NCBI GenBank assembly: GCA_035233585.1
Contig: CP141160.1
Span: forward strand, 4,381,001 to 4,445,000
Origin: Antiaris toxicaria
Taxonomy: Eukaryota; Streptophyta; Magnoliopsida; Rosales; Moraceae
Direction: 5' to 3'
Length of the DNA: 64,000 nucleotides
Under the pieces are notes generated by a model, which was not told the DNA's origin, did no database searches, and was given only the letters and a program-made list of their open reading frames with translations. Shown here one piece after another: positions 24,230 to 36,039 of this stretch (position 1 is its first letter; each line of letters starts with the position of its first letter). A program made the translations under genes and the position numbers.

Positions 24230-25450
24230 TATTTTTAACAAATCATGATTTACCACAATCTAAAATTTTAAAAATACCCGTTATGTGAATTTTGGTAAAT
24301 TTATTGAGTAAATCATTTTTTAACTTGGTAAATTATTTATTTACTGATTTTGATAAATTTTGATAAATTTATCTAGTAAGTTATTTTATAAATCATTAAT
24401 TTGTGAAAATTATTAATTTACTGATATAATTAAGTGTAAATAATTTATTTACTGGCATAAATTCTTGATTTTGTAAATCATAATTTACTAATTAATTGAT
24501 TTATCATGTAAACCATTGATTTACAATGCAAATCTTAATTTACTCATTTTTGGAAAAAAAAAAATCCCAAATTGACCCAAACCCTTGAGCCCCAAATTCC
24601 AACCTAATCCCACCTTTGTACTACTCGTTTCGTGGTCAGCAACGACAACATCACCAGTTCCATTGAAAACACCAACGATAGCGACAAACGCCAACCTTCA
24701 CAAGCTCCCAAGAAAGACACTATTAGAGATGTCACCGAACTTCTCGTAGATGTCATGAACTTGCTGTTAGCTTCGGTGGCTGAGGAAATGATAGAGAAAA
24801 AGAGAGGAAAGAGAGAGAGATTGCGATCACGAGGAAATCACGACCACATCTTGATAGTGATGGTGATCAGAAATCACAAGGACGAGGAAGATATCATGAT
24901 CGCGAGGCTGAGATAGCCAGATCCAATCACGAGGCTAAGACTGTCAGGTCCAAACATGATGCTGAGATCGAATAATCCATTGGCAAAGAAGTGATTGCAA
25001 GCTCATGGCCATAAAAATGACAATCATGAACTTCGATGTCCTTATGGCCAATTGAGATTTCACAGTAGTCATCGCGATCGAGATGAGCTTCGTGATAGCC
25101 TTCAGCAAAGAAGAGATCGCAAGCTCACGATCGAGAAAAATGACAACATAAACTCTGTTGTCCTCATAGCTGACCGTGATCGTGACTTCAATGAGAACGA
25201 CCTGCAATAATAAACCACAAATCCAAAGAGGAAGAGAGAGAGAGAGAGGAGAGAGAGAGGACTTGGAGGAGAGAAAACGGGGAGGCAGAGGAGAGAAGGA
25301 AGAAAGAAAAATGAATAAGGTTTGAAGGAATATGAAAAATTAAATAGGTTAAAAACTTATATTGTGGGCAAAATGAAAACATCATTCATACTAAAATTAG
25401 ATTATAATATAAATTTTTAATTGTTTTAAAATCTGTTAATTACTTCTAAA
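24230..25450 (+). mobile_element. Dispersed ~1.2-kb zoned element, copy 2
   Basis: Same zone order as copy 1: AAATCATGATTTA opening and TTTACT/AGTAAAT words (24230-24540), a CCCAAA/CCC-rich stretch (24560-24620), a GC-richer middle (24630-25200), a GAGAGAGA tract (25229-25260) and AT-rich end. The middle holds internal repeats such as CGATCG/CACGAGG words and short open frames with no recognisable domain. Confidence 0.5.
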
Positions 25451-26165
25451 CCACACAAAAAATAGCCTATTTAATACAATTTCCTCGCAATCTATTGCAT
25501 CAATTCTTCAATCAATTGAAAGCCAATAACTTCTACACTAAGGTCAACCACTATACGTACAGAAACAACTCTATTGGTACATTGACACTGATGTCATTGA
25601 AAAATAACTCAAATAAATTAAACACATAAACAAACTTAGAAGATAAGAAAGCTACTTTTATTGTTGCAACGCAAAACTTAAAAAAATGCCAACAAAACAC
25701 AATATATAAACATGACAAAAATAACATCACCTCTATTAAAATTAAATAACCACTAAAAGGAGATATAACCCCAACAACACAGCTACCATCCGTCTAAATC
25801 TTGCCAACGTGATGGTGCAATGAAATAGAGTCACAATCAGAAATACGTCATCACGTGAGCATAGAAAAGTCATAGTTTCTCATTTTATTTCTTAATAATT
25901 TTCTGTATTATAGAAAATTTGCTTGGGATAAATTATTCTCTCTCTCTTTTAATTTTGTTGTTAACATTGTGTATATGTATTATCTTTTCTTTTAGAATAT
26001 ATATATATATTTATACGTATAGGTGAATTTTACAATGAGACCCTTTTGTTTACTGTATTAACGGACTAAAAAGTTTTTGATCCTTAGATTCAACTTAACA
26101 TCTTAGACTTTTCGTGTACACAAAATTTATTGTGCATCCAACTACATAAAATCATGCAAAACACT
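25451..26165. other. Intergenic, no gene seen
   Basis: AT-rich sequence with a (TA)n run near 26000 and a CT tract near 25939. Nothing coding is supported. Confidence 0.5.
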
Positions 26166-26189
26166 TCAGGAAAAAAAAAAAATAATACT

Positions 26190-26740
26190 TGCGGTTCTTC
26201 CTCTTTTTACTGGCTGATGAAGGAGGCGGAGCAGATCACCGGAGAAGGAAAGCGTCGCCGTTAGCGCCGACGGGGAGTTCGGCATCCCCAACCTCATGCC
26301 ACACACACTCTCTCTCTTCTTTTTCTCTCCTTTATTCCATGGCTGCTGCTCAGATCTCACGAGCCGGTGACAACAGTGCCCTTATGGCGACAACATTTCA
26401 AGGCGATCGCCGCCATCATCTCCTTCGTCGAGAACAGGCTCGGATCACGGCGATCACTTGCAACCAGATTGAGAATCTACTTTTCGGGAAAGCAAAGGAG
26501 AAAAAAAAGGTAATTTTCCATCGAGTATTGCCTAAGCTTCTGACTTTGTCGATGGAAGAGATGAGAGGAAGAAATTCATACGGAAATTACACAAACCCAT
26601 TTTGACTATGCACCAGCCTTGGGCTTCTCTCCTGTTTATGAAATCAAACTCATTAAGGGCAAGTCTTGGCCTGCTCCGATCAAAGGCACCTACCAACCAC
26701 AAAAGCCATTTGTTTCTTTGATTTTCTGAACCAAAAATAA
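26190..26740 (+). other. GC-rich gene-like segment, unrecognised
   Basis: Sharply GC-richer than its flanks. An ATG at 26339 opens a frame (MAAAQISRAGDNSALMATTF) ending at 26605. A second frame over the same bases reads FKAIAAIISFVENRLGSRRS, ending near AAAAAAAAG|GTAATT, a possible donor. A third open piece at 26600-26728 reads HFDYAPALGFSPVYEIKL and onward to a stop. The frame changes and missing extension suggest a broken gene or an unannotated short gene with introns. I do not recognise the family. Confidence 0.3.
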
Positions 26741-26913
26741 AAATAAAAATCCTAGTTCAAGAGTTTGTATTTGAAATTTCAATGACCTATTGATTTTTTG
26801 CTTGTTTACCCATAAGAAAGAAAGAGGCTTTTATTTGAAATTCGAGTTTTATATTAGAGCTTGTTTAAATTTGACAGCTTACTGTGGATTCTCAACCTTA
26901 GAAGTAAAAATGG

Positions 26914-26947
26914 TAGCGGGTTTTGTCCTTCGGGTTTCAACCCGCTA
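26914..26947. repeat. Perfect 9-bp inverted repeat (hairpin)
   Basis: TAGCGGGTT at 26914-26922 faces AACCCGCTA at 26939-26947 across a 16-bp loop. It sits at the start of a GC-rich patch (26905-27080). Not at the end of any recognised gene. Confidence 0.7.
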
Positions 26948-27385
26948 AAGGGGGATATGGAAGACGAAAGGCGAGTTTCCGGCAAGTATCAGTGGTGTTT
27001 GTTGTTTATCTTGGCTATGAGTGGCGGTGGGTGACGCCGTCCGTTGGGGGTTGTGGGGTGGCTGCCGGTGGAGGAGCTCCAGAATTTGGATTTTTTTTTT
27101 AAAGTTCTGAGTTAAGTTTTTTTTTTTTTTTAATTTGTGTAATTTTTTTTAATTATGATCGAATATAATAAGATTTATAATAAACCTCATCATTAGATTT
27201 TTTTTTATTTATGTGATAAAAAATCTTAATTGATTATATCGGTTCATTGATAAATATGGACCATTACATCTTATGTTATCAATAAGATAAATATATATAT
27301 ATATATAGAAGTAAAAGCGCGTATGCACCTCTTTTTGCGCTATTTTGTTTGGGTGCTTGCCCGCACACGCACATTTGTCTGCTGG

Positions 27386-27460
27386 GCTGCTTTGGTATTA
27401 GGCCACGTGGCATTCATCAATTTTAGCTGCTTCGCAATAAGGCCGCGTGGTATTTTGTCA
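27386..27460. repeat. 40-bp diverged duplication carrying CACGTGG / CGCGTGG
   Basis: GCTGCTTTGGTATTAGGCCA followed by CGTGGCATTC at 27386 is echoed at 27426 as GCTGCTTCGCAATAAGGCCG followed by CGTGGTATT. The first copy contains a perfect G-box core CACGTG; the second is altered to CGCGTG. No gene start is recognised nearby. Confidence 0.65.
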
Positions 27461-27639
27461 TTTCGAATGAACTAAACTGGAGAAGAGACTTCGAAGCCTC
27501 GGAATTGTTTGGATTCGGTTTAGCCAGGGGGGGTGGGTTTCATTGCAGTCAATCGAATCATGAGAAAAATATTTCAGGGTAAAAAAATACATCACGAGAA
27601 AAATACAGAAATACAACTTTGTACAGAAAAAAATTAATA

Positions 27640-28010
27640 AAAGGTTTGTTAAATGTGTTATGTTTATATTATATTTAAATATATTGTATTGAATGTATTT
27701 TATATATTTAATAAAAACATTTTTTTTGTATTTGAATGTAATATGTGTTTAAATAAAAAGTATTTGAATTGTATTTTAGAGTTAAAAAGTTGATGTGATT
27801 GATAAAATTAAATAGAAAAAGTAAGATATAAAGACAATATAATGTGAATGAAATAAAAAATTATTTTCAAAATATTTTAAAATAGTAAATATGTTTGAAA
27901 TACTGTTAAAAAATATTATATTTGAATATAAAATTTACGTGTTTGGATGAAAATTATATTGTATTTAAACATAACATGAATGTAAAACTGTAAATAAATA
28001 CCTCATAATT
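27640..28010. mobile_element. MITE, TTTGGTAAACG family, copy C (degraded)
   Basis: Internal words GTGTTTAAATAAAAAGTATT, GAGTTAAAAAGTTGATGTGA and TGTTTGGATGAAAATTATAT follow the order seen in copy B. The ends (GGTTTGTTAAATGTG and AACTGTAAATAAATACC) have decayed. Confidence 0.6.
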
Positions 28011-28478
28011 GTTAGAGAAATTAGTTTTACTTACGACAGTTTTTTTATATTTATTTGAAAAACTTTGTCGATTTTTTTTTAAATAATGAATGGTCATTAT
28101 AATCCCTTTGTGTTTTTCACTTCAACCACAACAAAGACAAAAAATTTTGTTCCTGAATTTTATAAGTACACTTTTCATTTTTAGTGTATTCAACCAAAAA
28201 AAAAAAAAAGAAAATCTATATAGATCTATATCTGTACCCTTCCTCGTCTCTTTTTGATAGACAATCTCAACTTCTTTGCACTGTGATTCTTGTTCTATTT
28301 TTTCTTTTCTTTTTTTTCAATATAAAAATTTTTAATTTCTCATAAAAAAAAATTCATAGAGAAACTTATATATTTATCTAAAATTATAAATGAATATCAA
28401 CATTTTTAGTTGTAGTACAAATGAGTATTAACATATTTAGTTATATAATTTCATAAAAAAATGATTTTTTAAAATAAA

Positions 28479-28480
<2 letters not shown>

Positions 28481-28510
<30 letters not shown>

Positions 28511-28512
28511 GT
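28481..28512. repeat. (TG)n(TA)n microsatellite
   Basis: About ten TG units run into TATATATATA. Likely polymorphic. Confidence 0.9.
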
Positions 28513-28559
28513 ATTACCTATTACGCCGTTAAAAATTGACTAATCATTCGTTATTTCCG

Positions 28560-28690
28560 TTTTTCCATTGCTTTTCAGCAACGGCACTGAACGTTCGGCC
28601 GTACGGCAATCACAGCTACTACTAGTGATGGGGTGGCAGAGGCATCTGCTTCCACGTGTCCTCATAATACACCCAAACCCGAACTTTTTT
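28560..28690. other. GC-richer patch with a G-box, no gene attached
   Basis: Contains TTCCACGTGTCCTC (a CACGTG core) and GGCCGTACGGC within otherwise AT-rich DNA. It may be a relic promoter or transposon piece. No coding start follows within reach that I can support. Confidence 0.3.
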
Positions 28691-28699
28691 TTTTGGTGA

Positions 28700-29990
28700 T
28701 GCTGAGATGCCAAGTTACTTTTGGCGTTCTTCTCCTCCTTCGGTAAAGATTTCTGTCTGCTTTTGATACTTGATCACGTATGTGGGAGAGTATATTGTCT
28801 TGGCCTTTTATTTTCTATTACGAAAAGAAGAAGAAAATTCTTTATCAAGTATTTCAAAAATGAATATTCTTATAATTATATATACAATTTTCAAAAAATC
28901 AAGGTTTCAGATTAGAGAGAATAAGGTAAAACTCGTTTAAACACGTTATTAATGCATTTTAAGCTAGGGAGAATAAAATGGAGAAATATAAAACGGTCAT
29001 TTTAAATAAAAACAAATGAAGAAGAACAAGAAAAAGAAAAGGTTGGAGTCCAATTGAAAGCATGATGAAAAATGCGAATTCATTTTACACCCTCACATCA
29101 TATTAAAGCTCTTTAATCTAGCTTATAATTTGCTTCGATTTACATTTGCGACATGGTGGGTTATCTCTTATTTCAATGGTAATTACAAACCCGTCAAGTT
29201 AAACTTATATTTAATAACCGGCATGCAACAAGAATTGTCAGAGTTATAAACCTAATAACTATGAAATGGGAAAGGTTTTAGAGATGTAGTTTTGAAAATG
29301 CAAGTATTAGAAATTAGATAAGTTTTAGAAATTTGTAATTTGAGGTAAAAAGTTTTAGAAAAAAAGTAAGTTTTGAGTTTTTATGTTAGGTTGAGGTATT
29401 AGTAAATTTTTTTTTTTGTTTTTAGAATGTATGCTTTGTTGAAAAGATAATTAAAAACTAATGGAAGTCAAATTCATTTCAAACGTGATTTGGAGATCAT
29501 ATGTCAAATTAACGTCTTTAGAGTAGTCCCAAACGGGCCTCATTTTAGTTCACGTAAAGAGAATTAGTCATTTCAAAACTAAAGAACCGAACACTCGTGA
29601 GGCATCTGAACTCCTTTAACCTAAGCATTATTTAACCAATAATTTTTGTCTTCTCAAACCACGACATGATTTGTGCTCGATCCATTCCTTCACTTTCTTC
29701 ATTTGACGGGGTTTTAAATATTTGACTTGTGGACTTTCATTTGGTTTAGTAGTTTCTGCATTGTTTACGATTAGCGATTAAAGAATTAGAAAACAAACAA
29801 AACGTGGCTTTCACTATATCATTGGAAGAGAGTCTTTTTGGGTGCCAGAAAAGCATGGCTGCTAATATTCCTTTTTTCTTACCATATAGTCATAATTATC
29901 CAATCTTAGAAAATGTTGCAAGTGAAAGCAACCATGGAAACGACTTCTTTCTCACTGATGAGAACAATCTTTTTTAAATAATCGTATCCA
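28700..29990. other. AT-rich intergenic DNA, no gene seen
   Basis: No supported gene, RNA or paired TIRs. The 64-codon frame at 28721-28915 has no features. Confidence 0.45.
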
Positions 29991-30137
29991 AAGACCCCGT
30001 TTATTTTATTGACTCAAACCCAAAATTTTAATTCCAGTTTTATCTTTTTCACGTTAACAAAAATTATAACTAAGTTAATCAGTTTCAACTCAAAATTTCA
30101 TTTTATTCCGGACTTAACTCGTGAATCATTCAGATCT
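29991..30137 (+). mobile_element. Small MITE (family 2), copy 2
   Basis: Carries AACAAAAATTATAACTAAGT, CAAAATTTCATTTTATTCCG and a CTTAACTCGTGAATCATTCA end, matching copy 3 (57978-58126) in the same orientation and copy 1 (6150-6300) in reverse. The ends have diverged. Confidence 0.6.
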
Positions 30138-30139
30138 TA

Positions 30140-31970
30140 AGAATTGTCAAATGCATATGTATTAAAAAGAATTATAAACATTCTCATGATTTAAAAACGC
30201 TACATAATAGCTTTAGTTTTATTATAATCGAAAATTTCTTTCTCAATGTACATGAATAAACTATCATTATTCACCCGTTGTTTCTTATCTTTTAAGTTTT
30301 ATTTCTTTTCTTTTGGTATGGACAATAAGTTTTGACTAAAAAATTAAAGTTTTTAGTAAGGATTTATAAAAGGATATTCAATTTTGGATGGGCAGAATAA
30401 GAGAACTTTGAGATTTTTAAAGAGAAATTTTATGGGGAAAAAAAAAAAGGTTGAGTGAAAGTAGTAGTCCTCATCCACCTAAAAGCAAGAGTTAAGATAC
30501 AGGAAATATCAGCTATCTGATAATTACATCAAAAACCGGCCAATTCCTGACCATTAAATAAAAAGTGAACGGCTGATCTCCGTCACATTCTCTCCCTTTT
30601 TTTTTTTTTTTTTCTTTCTGATCTCTCTCGGAATAACAAAGAATCTATATATGTCCAAAACATATAATTATATGTATATATAGTGGACTGCAAAGAGTTT
30701 TGTACAGTTTGACTCATCAAAACATAAACAACTAGCATCCAGTTGGATCTATTATATACGTGAGGGTTTGTAAATCTTAAGATCCTTATATGCTAAGAGC
30801 ATATGCTGAATAAAAGAAATTCTTATTTTAACAACTTACATATGAAAGGAATTATATTACTAGTCTAAGGTTCACCTTTTACATGGGAAAGAAATTTGTT
30901 CAAATCACATCTCATTTTGACCATCCAAATGATACAGTCAAATGAAGACAGCAAAACAAAAACTCTAGAATCTATTGACATCGTGTTTATCTTTAGTTTA
31001 TAAAGTTCAAATATTTTTTCCTTAATTTTATATTATATATCTTTATTTAATATTCATCGCTTGCATGTATGTATATAGATATATATATTATGTTAATTAC
31101 CTAATCATGGACACGTGCATGCACATCAATGGGCATTAAAACTTGATCAAAGGACTTAACCCGCGCTTAAAAGTCAATTTCATTAACAATTAGGTTTTAC
31201 TTACCTCCTAACCAAATAAATAAAACAAAAACAAATAGATAGGGCATATTTTAACATTTCAAATCTTCTACCCGCCCCAAAAAGAAAAAAAAATCTTACC
31301 TAACCAGCTAAACTGGTTAAATGTCAACCGTAGTTTGTTTTAAAAAAAAAAAAGGAGGAAAATAATAAAAAAGAAAGAAAGAAGAAGAAGAAATGAAATA
31401 GTAAGTCTATGTAAACAGTAGATATATAAAGTCCGAGAAAAAAGGAAAAGGGAGCTAAAAGACGAGGTCAACTTGTCTTAATAATGTAATAGTCATGGAA
31501 GAATTTTAATTACTTGGATAATATTATTTAATTTAAAAAATAAAAGTAAGATTAGATAATAAGAATGTAATAAATCGGCGAAAATGATATGCGGCTGAAA
31601 GAGTATTCATGAATTATTGTATCTTAACATTGAAGAGTAAGTACGTGTTTATCTTTTTAGTATGTTTGACAAGTATATATAAGGTCTTCACGATTTTTTT
31701 TTTTTTTCTATCTACATATTCCGATTTGCATTTTCATTTATGCTTAGTACGTTTGAGCAAATTTTGAAATATACGTGGAGACAAGAATTCCTAAACAGCC
31801 CAATTCATCTATGTTAGTGGGATTCACATCTTTCTCTCGAAATTGTGATGTTTAGAATTTTTGTACAAGGCAAAATATCGATTATATTTTTTTGTCTTAA
31901 TTTTTATGCTTGGGTTTTTTATGTGCATTTTGTGATTCTAATAATACCTCAACACTTCTAAAGGGTCGCT
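30140..31970. other. AT-rich intergenic DNA, no gene seen
   Basis: Poly-T at 30597-30613 and TA-rich runs near 30650-30690 and 31070. No coding segment. Confidence 0.45.
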
Positions 31971-31978
31971 CGGTTACC

Positions 31979-32290
31979 GTTTGATAAATGAGTTTGGATA
32001 AAATTTATTATCATAAACTAGTTTAAGGAGAGAAGGTGTTTTATCTACATATAAACATAACTTAGTGATATGAGATAAATTCAATATATAATACCCTCCA
32101 TCACATGTAACATATGTGTCATGCAAATAGGGCCGGTCCAAATCCACAATCACTAGTAAAAGTTTGGCTTTAATACTTTGATAAATGGGCTTGAATATAA
32201 ACTAAGAAGAGAGGGTGCTCGATTTAAATATAAATACCATATAATAGTTCAGTAGCCTGGTGATGTGGAATAAATTCAACTTCAAACACC
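31979..32290. repeat. Diverged direct duplication, ~200-bp spacing
   Basis: The stretch TTTGATAAATGAGTTTGGAT ... AGAGAAGGTG ... GAGATAAATTCAA (31979-32080) recurs as TTTGATAAATGGGCTTGAAT ... AGAGAGGGTG ... GGAATAAATTCAA (32178-32275). Copies have drifted well apart, so the duplication is old. Could be retrotransposon-derived; not classified. Confidence 0.6.
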
Positions 32291-32299
32291 ATTCAAGTT

Positions 32300-35200
32300 A
32301 AATCTAGATTCAATTATCCCATAATTGTTGTGTCTAAATTAATCAACTTGAATTGATTAATGGTAGCTGATTAGCTTATAAGGATAAAAAATTCAAGTAC
32401 ACTTCAAATTTGTAATTCATTTAGGTATACGGATTTTTTTTTCCTTCAATAATTCAAAAGAGATTATTTATTTCTCCAAACATTATTCATGTTTTTTTCA
32501 TGGAAGAATATACGTGGAAAGTTAAATTTTACATAATTGAATACTTAATTATGATCATTAGCATCTAGAATGCCAATAAAAGCACACCATAAAAGTTTTC
32601 TTTTTCATTTTTTTTTTTATAAAAAGGACACCGTAAAAGAATATTCAGGTCAGTTTGGTTGTTGCATAATAATTCAATAATAGCAAAACGACATCAATTG
32701 ATAGGTACATAGGAAGAATTGGCGATAAAGAATATGAAATCATCTTTTGGATATTCAACCCAAGAATTTCTCATGCCATGACATTCAATTTCTCAAATTT
32801 ATAAACTACTATTTTTTAAATAATTGAATATCACCTACTATTTATAAGGGGCCGACTAATTATCTTCTTTATGTCAACTTTGCATATGTTAATCTTTTTT
32901 TTTTTTATGGGTTGTTTGTCATCATTAGTAGATATGAAGTTTCAATACACATAATTTTAAAAATGTCACGCACGCAAGCAGAGGCAATAACGTATGGGAA
33001 TATGCCTCTCACAAATATCCGAATTGATATTTTTAATTTATTTAAGTCAAATTAGTTATTGTTAATTTACGTATTACTACCATAATTGCTTAGTTAAATC
33101 CACTTGTTATAAAACTCTAATGAAAGAGATGGAAAATCATAGGAGGTACAAAAGAAGTACATAACCTTTATTTTCTCTTGTTGCTAATCATTTTTGAGTT
33201 TTTTTTTTTTAATTTTTGGTTAATTGATTTGAGTAAGTATTTTAGGACACAAGGGAACAATTCTAACGATATTATTTACAATTTTTTGGACGTAAATATT
33301 TATAAATTTTTAAAAGCGAGTTGATGTTATTGTTTTAATTTTTATAAATATGCGAGTGCGACTATAAACATATAAACACAATTCTTCTATAGAAAAGCCA
33401 TTTTTTTTGGAAACCTACCAGCCCGTAACTACTAAGTGAGGATTTATTCTTGCAAGTTGTAAGTATTAAGAGTTAATGTGAACGTATAGATGAACATAAT
33501 TAATAACAACAAACCCACCCCAGCCGTTTAGAACTTTTATTTGTTTAGCTAGCAATTAATAATCTGTATTTTTATAGCATTTACGTGACAACCAAGTTCT
33601 TTAGCAGAATAGAGTAAAAAAAAAAATACTGTAGATGCAATTTTAAAGAGCTAAATTTTCATTTGGATTATGTTATTTTTAATTTTGATATGATATGAGT
33701 TAACCGAATATAATTAGTGATGTAAATTATTCGTTAGAAGTTAACGTGGTGCAAATTAAATTGTTCTATTTTCAATCAAAAAATCCTATTATCTTAATAA
33801 AACAAAAAAAAAAGTCAATTTATCAATACTTATAAAATAAAAAATAGTGGTGGGAACATCAATTCTTAAATACTAACTCATTTGACAATAAATTGTTTTT
33901 TTTTTTTGATAAACTGAAATTTTTTAATTTAATTAATGTAATAAAATTTTAAATATCCACTAACAAAAAAATGACAACTTTTAAATTAATGTCCTAACAT
34001 TAACTCTTTTATAAATAAAATTATTTGTAAAAAGATTTAGAATAAAGGGAAAACCAACCACATAATATCAATGTATATGTCGTGAGGAACAAAAAAAAAA
34101 AAAATGAAAATAGAATATGATGTACTCGCATAATTTAAGGAGATAGGCATATTCTCGCATGATATATGGGTTTTTTTTTTTTAACCAAATAAATGATTCA
34201 TATATATATATATATATAATTCACTTACTAGAATGGAATGACTCGAACTAAAGTAACGCTAAATTAACTAATAACAATTACTTTTACTTTATATTAGGTG
34301 TTTATGCACTTCCAAGGAACGTACGTTGTGGTTTTTTTTTTTTTTTAAGGTGTGTTCCTATTAAATATTCTAAAGCTTTTTTTTTCTTTGGTAAATTTAT
34401 AGATTACAATTTGAATTATGTTAGTATTTATTTTAATTATTAGTAATTTTGTTAAAAACACAAAGAATTTCTTATATAATAAGAATTCATGATAAATTAA
34501 AATTGAAGGTAGGCAACAAAATTAATATATCATATACGATAAAAGTTAACCATTTTATAATATTTTTAACGTAGATATCAATACATTTAATTATTAAAAA
34601 TGAAATCTTATGATGAAAAAAACATGCTTTATTGATAGGAAAAAGAAAAACATGTCCTATCATAAATATACTTCTTACTAATATCTAAACATTTTATTAA
34701 AAAGCTCATTATTATAAAGTAAGGCTTGTGTATAAAGGTTTTAGCGATAATTTCTATCAACATTTGAAGATTTTGTTCGATGGTACTTACAGGAATATGC
34801 TAACTCTAATCGTCCTCTTCAATATTTTAATACAATTTTTATATTTAATAGTTGTGTAATGTAGATGAAGTATATTTTTATACGTGATTTCAAATAAATA
34901 TTCAATCCAGATCAAAGTTTCATTAAGTTACTAATTTTTTTTACAAATATTTTATTTTTTAAATAATATTATTAATATTTTATAGTAATTTTTTGTATAA
35001 GCTTGGTAAATGTGGTAATTTTAGAATGAAAGTAACACTTCTCTTTGGTTTAAAATTACATAGGAGTATGAGGAAGTGGTAAAACAACGTGGCATCAGAT
35101 CCGAATAGGGAATGTCAAAATGTGGCACCATTGCTATAAGAAAAAATTGGAACAAAAAATATTGCATAATGAAAGGACAAAACAATAACAAAAGGACAAA

Positions 35201-35520
35201 AAGGTGTTTATCAAAAACGAAAGGACAAAAAGGGAAAAGAAAAAAAGATTAACAAAGAGACTTTGTATATAGAAAACTACAATTAATTTTTTTATCAGTC
35301 TGAACTATAAATAATAATAATTATATATAGTATGTTGTATGATTTTAACATAAAAACTTATAAATTAGATCTTTAAAAATTAATTTAATAATTAAAATAT
35401 GAATATCAATTAATAGAATAAAAATAATTTCTAATGTAACCTTTTTTCTAATAATTCTAATAAAATATCAATTTAATTTGTAATATTTATAGAAAATTTA
35501 TAGAAAATAACTGGTAGATT
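32300..35520. other. AT-rich intergenic DNA, no gene seen
   Basis: Contains a (TA)n run at 34198-34218 and many homopolymers. No exon-like sequence, RNA gene or TIR pair was supported. Confidence 0.45.
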
Positions 35521-35714
35521 ATATATCTATATATGTGTGTGTGGATTTATACATACATCCAATGCAAAAGACGTACTTTAAAAAAAAAAAAATTGCAAAA
35601 GACGTGTGCAAATAGAAGTCTCGCTACGCCTGTTTGTTTAACAAGGAAGGAAGTAATTAGTAAAATTGGTAACTATCCAAATTACAAAGCCATGAGCGGA
35701 CACGTGTTGAGACG

Positions 35715-36032
35715 TCACTTTCGGTAGATAATCGTAATCTCGCCGATGGAACAAGATGAAAAGAAGACTGCAAGTTTAACATACATGTTAAGGTGTACCA
35801 GAGCGCAGAGGATCACAGAGACACCGAAAAGAGTTTGACCAAGAAGGCGGTCAAAGATGACCAGGATAACCCACGTGGTCGTGAATGTATCAGAAAACCA
35901 ATGTATCAGAAAACCATGCCTCGTGAACCGCGCCGAGTCGTCATTGGCACGACGCGAACCGTACGCTCGGACCACACGTTCGAACACACACAATGATAAA
36001 TAACACACAAGAATACACAATTGTACGGTCAT
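35715..36032 (-). CDS. Unrecognised 105-codon frame with hydrophobic segments
   Basis: Starts at a true ATG (36032) and reads MTVQLCILVCYLSLCVFERV at the N-terminus. A central part includes DDSARFTRHGFLIHWFSDTF, then two hydrophobic stretches (TTTWVILVIFDRLLG and TLFGVSVILCALVHLNM), ending before a TAA/TAG stop at 35715. The segment is GC-richer than its flanks. This could be a small membrane protein, part of a split gene or chance. I do not recognise the family. A direct repeat (ATGTATCAGAAAACCA, twice at about 35886-35920) lies inside, which argues somewhat against a constrained protein. Confidence 0.25.
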   Translation of the reverse strand: MTVQLCILVCYLSLCVFERVVRAYGSRRANDDSARFTRHGFLIHWFSDTFTTTWVILVIFDRLLGQTLFGVSVILCALVHLNMYVKLAVFFSSCSIGEITIIYRK

Positions 36033-36039
36033 TTATTTA

